This document shows, one piece after another, positions 60,057 to 64,000 of a stretch of 64,000 nt of DNA. The DNA is from Candidatus Methanoperedens nitratireducens (GTDB lineage Archaea > Halobacteriota > Methanosarcinia > Methanosarcinales > Methanoperedenaceae). The notes below the pieces were generated by a model that ran no database searches, was not told where the DNA came from, and saw only the letters and a program-made list of their open reading frames with translations. How positions within the stretch are numbered: the stretch's first letter is position 1; each line of letters begins with the position of its first letter. The stretch covers positions 443,381-507,380 of the forward strand of contig NZ_JMIY01000007.1 of assembly GCF_000685155.1 (NCBI RefSeq). Reading direction: 5' to 3'. The position numbers were made by a program, and so were the translations under genes.

Positions 60057-61241
60057 CTAAGGCACTATATTCCCTTTCATTGTCTGAGCGATCACTGTTT
60101 TTAATCCTGTACTGTTTAAAATCTCCTTTACTTCTTTCATCTCCTGAATGTCAGGAGCAGCCATTTCCCTTCTAAACGCCCGCCTGTAATCAAGCACACA
60201 GACCTGCACATCTTTGCTTATATCTGCTATTCTCAGCCCCATATCGTAGATTTCTTCTTTTGAGATAAGTGCCTTATTGTAAGGGATACCAATGCCTGTA
60301 AAAACCTCTGGATGGTTCTCGATCATATATCTTGCAGAAAACCATTCATTCTCAAGATATGTTTTTGCAGTTTTTCCATCAGTGCCTGTTATTTTCTCAA
60401 AGGTATCCAGATGCAGTGACTTTATATCTATACCGATATCAGTCATGCCTGCTAAGACAAGCTCCTCAAGGTAATCCTTTGTAAATATCGAGGCATTGGT
60501 ATCTACATGAATTCTTGCCTTCTTATCTTTATTCAGCTCTTTAAGATGCCTTATTGCACCTGTAAGCCACTGCCTGTTAAGGGTACATTCTCCGCCTGAG
60601 AATGCCATTCTATTCACCTTATACATCGAACGCACACTTGTGAGCACCTCAGCAGCAGTTTCTGGAGAAATTGCCATTCCTCCTGTGAATGCCATCACAT
60701 TATTCTGGCATTGAGGACAGCGAAAATTACAGCCATGAGTGAAGCATGCTACTTCTATGTATGATGAATAGCTTTTCAAATAATAGGGCGTTCCCACGCC
60801 TCCAACCATATGCGGTACAAAACCTGTCACAACCCTTAAAGGCTTACTTGCAGGGCTCAGTTTCATCCCATCTTTTATTTCGGTGATACAGGAAGGAACA
60901 ACTTCTCCATCAGCAGAAACCGCACAGCAGTAGCAGCCGCCCGCATTGCAGGGTGAATATAAGCCATCTGGCAGCTCTGAGAATCTTATTCCAGCATATT
61001 CCAGAGCCTTTTTTATTGTTATTCTTTCAGGCGCCTCAAGAACTCTGTTGTTGAACTCGAATTTTATAGTATTTCTCTGCCTTTTATCCTCAACCATTTC
61101 TATGGCTTCTCCTGAGCATGCAAGCATACAGGCTCCGCAGCCTATGCAGTTCTCTGAAAAAAGCCCGGCAGGACATGCTACGTGGTTTATGCATACACCA
61201 CAGAAGCAGCATTTTTCTGGATTCTTCTTAGCAATATACAT
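60057..61241 (-). CDS. Iron-sulfur radical SAM protein (PflA-like, COG1180)
   Basis: A 394-residue redox radical SAM protein. It starts with a two-cluster ferredoxin (CCFCGVCINHVACP; CIGCGACMLACSG), then a 2Fe-2S-like region (CNAGGCYCCAVSADGEVVPSC), then the radical SAM core GCNFRCPQCQN (near 174-184) with FSGGECTL (near 219). This order differs from simple glycyl-radical activases. No glycyl-radical enzyme is adjacent. The function is unassigned; it might modify a redox protein or take electrons through the N-terminal clusters. Confidence 0.8.
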   Translation of the reverse strand: MYIAKKNPEKCCFCGVCINHVACPAGLFSENCIGCGACMLACSGEAIEMVEDKRQRNTIKFEFNNRVLEAPERITIKKALEYAGIRFSELPDGLYSPCNAGGCYCCAVSADGEVVPSCITEIKDGMKLSPASKPLRVVTGFVPHMVGGVGTPYYLKSYSSYIEVACFTHGCNFRCPQCQNNVMAFTGGMAISPETAAEVLTSVRSMYKVNRMAFSGGECTLNRQWLTGAIRHLKELNKDKKARIHVDTNASIFTKDYLEELVLAGMTDIGIDIKSLHLDTFEKITGTDGKTAKTYLENEWFSARYMIENHPEVFTGIGIPYNKALISKEEIYDMGLRIADISKDVQVCVLDYRRAFRREMAAPDIQEMKEVKEILNSTGLKTVIAQTMKGNIVP

Positions 61242-61354
61242 GTGCTCTGTATAGATTGCGAAGGCAACTTATATCCTTCACCCTTCTTGAGAGGTTGGAA
61301 TTAGTGGATGGGCTCCAGTCAGCCAAAAAGATTTTAGGATACATTCAGGGCTAA

Positions 61355-61380
61355 TCCCCTCCTTTGAAAAGGAGGGATAC
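61355..61380 (+). other. Hairpin upstream of the TnpB gene
   Basis: CCCTCCTTTGAAAAGGAGGG is a nine-base-pair stem with a tiny loop. It may be an end structure of an IS200/IS605-type element or a terminator. The element's exact ends are not visible. Confidence 0.4.
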
Positions 61381-61464
61381 AGCCCGTACAAAAACCATAA
61401 TAAGAATAATTTCACATCGCTTACATGAGGTTATTATATTATAAAACACATAAGGAAAAAGGCT

Positions 61465-62805
61465 ATGCGGATTCAGAAAACCATTAAAGTTCCAGTTCAT
61501 TATGATACAACAAACACTAAACTAGGCATACTGGACCGACTCACCGCAAGAATTACCTACTGCATCATGCTGATTTCAGAACTCATCACAGAAGAAACCG
61601 AGATAGACCGCCACACAATAAGAAAACTGGTAAAAGACAACAACATAGCTTTGAGAACAGGTCTATCAGCCGGTTTCATAGACCAGTGTGTAGATAAAGT
61701 CATATGGGCATGGAGATCATACAAAAAGCATCATAAGAAGTGGGAAGCAAAAGTAAAGAGGGCAGAAGAAAGGGTAGCCTCTTCAAGAGACGAAAAAGAA
61801 AGGGCAAAGAGGGAGAAATTCCTTGAAAAACTGTTCAAGAGAGAGCCTTCAAAACCTTCCTTCAATGAAAAGACCCCATGCAGATTCGATTACAGGACAG
61901 GAAACGTAGAAATGGGTAAAGGCAAATTCTCACCGCTCTGGATACATATCTCTACACTTGAAAAAAGAAAAACAATAGACATACCCTTAAATCCGTCTCA
62001 GTATCACCTGAACCAACTTAAGAATGCAGAGATAAACGATTTCGAGATAATCAAACACGGTAAGAAATATTATATTCATATCTCTATCACGAAAATGGTA
62101 GAGGATAAACCAATAAGTTCCATCGGAGGAATAGACCAGGGTTTAAACAGAACCGTAGCAGTCGTACTGTTAAGAGGGCCTTTTCCTCGTGAAGAGCATT
62201 TATTGGATGCAGCAAAAAGAGACCTTCTTGACAAATACGATGCTATAATAGCATCGTTACAGGAAGCCGAGAAATGGGATAAGCTAAGAGAACTTCGGAA
62301 CAAGAGAGCCAACGTATCAACATACTACGACTGGTGCCTTGCCAATCAGGTAGCCGAATTCACAGAAGGTTCTATGATCGCAATAGGCGATACGAATTTC
62401 AGACAGACGCAGTTCAGAGGCAACGGTATGCCTTCCCTGAGAAAACGAATAGGCAAGTGGTCATACAGCAGACAGAGAGAGTTCATAGCACTGAAAAGAG
62501 CGGAGAACGGTTATCCCACGCTAATGACGGATGAATACAATACATCAAGGCGGTGCCATATCTGCGGCTCTATGCTGACAACAAGGAAATGGGTGTATGG
62601 CTACTCATATATCCTCTGTCATAGCTGCAAAGCCAAGATTGATGCTGATTTCAATGCTGCATACAATATATCACATAAGATCGATGCTACTGCAATCTGG
62701 ATGTATAACAGTAGTATAGAACGATACAATGCTCTTCAATGCCGAGATGACTGGCTGAAAGTGCAGATGAACATGGAAGGAGAAAAACCCCATGCGAGTG
62801 CATAA
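61465..62805 (+). CDS. tnpB: TnpB-family RNA-guided nuclease-like protein (IS605 OrfB)
   Basis: A 446-residue protein. RuvC-like residues are GGIDQGLNRTVA (Asp near 213) and AKIDADFNAAYNI (Asp near 394), with the zinc ribbon CHICGS...CHSC between. At the middle acid position, usually Glu in IVxEDL, this protein has MIAIGDTNFRQ, so Gly replaces Glu unless the following Asp serves. No TnpA is nearby. The N-terminal part is longer and more charged than usual. It overlaps a small ORF at its end. Confidence 0.85.
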   Translation: MRIQKTIKVPVHYDTTNTKLGILDRLTARITYCIMLISELITEETEIDRHTIRKLVKDNNIALRTGLSAGFIDQCVDKVIWAWRSYKKHHKKWEAKVKRAEERVASSRDEKERAKREKFLEKLFKREPSKPSFNEKTPCRFDYRTGNVEMGKGKFSPLWIHISTLEKRKTIDIPLNPSQYHLNQLKNAEINDFEIIKHGKKYYIHISITKMVEDKPISSIGGIDQGLNRTVAVVLLRGPFPREEHLLDAAKRDLLDKYDAIIASLQEAEKWDKLRELRNKRANVSTYYDWCLANQVAEFTEGSMIAIGDTNFRQTQFRGNGMPSLRKRIGKWSYSRQREFIALKRAENGYPTLMTDEYNTSRRCHICGSMLTTRKWVYGYSYILCHSCKAKIDADFNAAYNISHKIDATAIWMYNSSIERYNALQCRDDWLKVQMNMEGEKPHASA

Positions 62806-62965
62806 GATGGATGCCCGCCAATTTATTGGTGGGAGAAGGTCACAAAAAGAGAGTCTGAAAACCATCGAAAAGGTTTACGGCGCCCTGAGCAGCGATAAAG
62901 AGATTCAGGCGCGGATCGAGAAGATAAAAACGCATGAGTGGGTTAAGATAATAGAAGGAGTATAG
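62792..62965 (+). CDS. Small protein between TnpB and the MNT-HEPN module
   Basis: A 57-residue charged protein (MRVHKMDARQFIGGRRSQKE...HEWVKIIEGV). AAGGAG about nine bases before the ATG supports it. It overlaps the tnpB end by 14 bases and ends three bases before the next gene. It might be the rest of a gene cut by the TnpB element or a third component of the downstream module. Not recognised. Confidence 0.5.
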   Translation: MRVHKMDARQFIGGRRSQKESLKTIEKVYGALSSDKEIQARIEKIKTHEWVKIIEGV

Positions 62966-62967
62966 AA

Positions 62968-63258
62968 ATGAACGACCAGATAACTGAGATAAAAAACAAA
63001 ATCATGCCCATACTTAAAAAATATGGTATAAAAAGGTCAGGAATTTTTGGCTCTATTGTGAGAGGCGAGGCAAGAGAAGATAGCGATGTGGATATTCTGG
63101 TAGAGATTGAAAGAGATGATATAAGTCTCCTTGATTTCGTGGGAATTAAATTAGAACTTGAGGAAGCCCTCGGCAGGAAGGTTGATTTGGTTGAATACTC
63201 CACAATTAAGCCACTTATCAGGGAACAAATATTGAGCGAGGAGGTGGCTATCCTATGA
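62968..63258 (+). CDS. mntA: MNT-type nucleotidyltransferase antitoxin
   Basis: A 96-residue nucleotidyltransferase with GSIVRGEAREDSDVDILVEI (GSx10DxD) near 28-47. GGAGTATAGAA provides the ribosome binding site. It overlaps the HEPN gene by four bases. It is more like the 30-kb antitoxin than the 57-kb one. Confidence 0.88.
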   Translation: MNDQITEIKNKIMPILKKYGIKRSGIFGSIVRGEAREDSDVDILVEIERDDISLLDFVGIKLELEEALGRKVDLVEYSTIKPLIREQILSEEVAIL

Positions 63259-63599
63259 AAAGGGATGTAAAGCTCTATCTTCAGGATATCTGGGAAAGCA
63301 TACTTGCAATAGAGGAATACACAGGTACGCTTACAGAGGAAGAATTTTATAAGAATCGTCAGGTCCAGGATGCGGTTTTGAGAAGATTGGAGATTATTGG
63401 TGAGGCTGTCAAAAATATAGATAAACATTTCAGAAATAGATATCCAGATATAGCCTGGAAAAAGATTGCAGGCATGAGGGATGTTTTAATTCACGCATAT
63501 TTTGGGATAAATATGAAAAGGGTTTGGGGTGTGGTAAAAAAAGATATTCCTGAACTGAAGCAAGAGATTCTTTTTATTATGGAGAACAAAGATGTCTGA
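63255..63599 (+). CDS. hepT: HEPN-family toxin (HepT, DUF86)
   Basis: A 114-residue HEPN protein with RDVLIHAYFG (Rx4HxYF) near 75-84 and the RRLEIIGEAVKNI helix near 43-55. Intact. It overlaps the next nucleotidyltransferase gene by eight bases, so two MNT-HEPN modules are joined in one transcript. Confidence 0.9.
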   Translation: MKRDVKLYLQDIWESILAIEEYTGTLTEEEFYKNRQVQDAVLRRLEIIGEAVKNIDKHFRNRYPDIAWKKIAGMRDVLIHAYFGINMKRVWGVVKKDIPELKQEILFIMENKDV

Positions 63600-63933
63600 T
63601 AAAGAAATGGACAGCAAACAAGAGATTTCGGATAAATTAAAACGCATATTATCTGATCTGAACATTAAATACTCCAAAATTCTATTATTCGGCAGCAGAG
63701 CAAGAGGAGACTTTAGAGAGGAAAGCGACTGGGATCTCCTGATAGTCCTGAAGAAACCTTTGGATGCAAAAACAAAAAAGGAACTGTGGTTTGAAATTTA
63801 CAAAAAGCTGCACGAGTTTTATCCTTTTATTTCATTTGATATAATTTTAAAAGATGCTGAATCGTTTGAAGAGGAAAAAACCATTGCAAATACCATCTCC
63901 AACGAAGTCTATTTAGAAGGGATTGAGGCATGA
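63592..63933 (+). CDS. MNT-type nucleotidyltransferase, second module
   Basis: A 113-residue nucleotidyltransferase with GSRARGDFREESDWDLLIVL near 37-56; the middle residue of DxD is Trp. The C-terminal part (LWFEIYKKLHEFYPFISFDI) fits the type paired with HEPN-domain (not DUF86) proteins. It overlaps the next ORF by four bases. Confidence 0.87.
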   Translation: MSDKEMDSKQEISDKLKRILSDLNIKYSKILLFGSRARGDFREESDWDLLIVLKKPLDAKTKKELWFEIYKKLHEFYPFISFDIILKDAESFEEEKTIANTISNEVYLEGIEA

Positions 63934-64000
63934 AAGAGGATATAGTCTTGCGAGGGATTGGAAAAGCGGATAATGACCTCAAGGCAGTTAAGTATCTGCT
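63930..64000 (+). CDS. HEPN-domain protein, 5' end (runs off the window)
   Basis: The first 23 codons (MKEDIVLRGIGKADNDLKAV KYL) look like the first helix of a HEPN-domain protein. It overlaps the nucleotidyltransferase stop by four bases. The catalytic motif would lie beyond the window. Confidence 0.6.
   Translation, partial: MKEDIVLRGIGKADNDLKAVKYL

Overview
The window reads as a chromosome segment of a methane-metabolising euryarchaeon, most likely Methanosarcinales-related and possibly a Methanoperedens/ANME-2-like lineage. Evidence: an AglB oligosaccharyltransferase, an archaeal type IV pilin, a PGF-CTERM surface protein, methanogenesis marker protein 2, archaeal TATA-box promoters and many archaeal toxin-antitoxin families, alongside bacterial-type GroEL/GroES and MutS as found in Methanosarcinales. 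The lineage assignment is inference; no 16S rRNA or mcr gene is present, and I saw no tRNA.

Layout. 0-1.6 kb: TusA gene tail, HAD phosphatase, relics of enolase and an IS256 transposase, rubrerythrin. 1.7-5.4 kb: two leftward units, each headed by what I read as a fluoride (crcB) riboswitch. One controls a small coupled leader ORF, a CPA2 cation/proton antiporter, UspA and a HEAT-repeat protein; the other precedes two unrecognised small helical proteins. 5.5-8 kb: terpene-cyclase-like helical barrel, MFS transporter, NifX/NifB-like protein. 8.1-10.3 kb: sulfur-relay cluster with three DsrE-like proteins and three TusA-like proteins. 10.4-14.6 kb: decayed region with a radical SAM pseudogene, a complete IS with inverted repeats, an MNT/HEPN relic, an AbrB protein and a probable cas1/CRISPR-repeat scar. 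14.6-24.5 kb: core genes mutS, patatin, aglB, a DUF5350-like protein, a PH-domain membrane protein and metG. 24.6-35.7 kb: a dense toxin-antitoxin island (about ten modules or relics of RelE, PIN/VapC, AbrB, AbiE, MNT-HEPN, DUF433/DUF5615 and UPF0175/DUF3368 types), interrupted by a pilin and a surface protein and sown with a GC-rich multi-hairpin repeat. 36.5-42.7 kb: sulfite/nitrite-reductase-like protein with TusA, radical SAM proteins, ornithine cyclodeaminase family enzyme and ferredoxin. 42.7-43.8 kb: non-coding block with a six-hairpin array and a 21-bp tandem repeat. 43.8-61.2 kb: beta-propeller lipoprotein, nth, methanogenesis marker 2, BlaI-like repressor with two membrane metalloproteases, groES-groEL, a FAD-Rieske gene with an in-frame amber stop, an MNT-HEPN pair, threonine synthase and an iron-sulfur radical SAM protein. 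61.3-64 kb: TnpB-family protein followed by two tandem MNT-HEPN modules, the last running off the window.

The most notable system is the 1.7-5.4 kb region. Two paralogous leaders share promoter, aptamer with pseudoknot, an alternative helix over a ribosome binding site, and a conserved small coding frame that is intact in one copy and frameshifted in the other. This predicts a fluoride regulon with two unknown proteins as members. The second theme is mosaic growth of the toxin-antitoxin island around a family of palindromic repeats.
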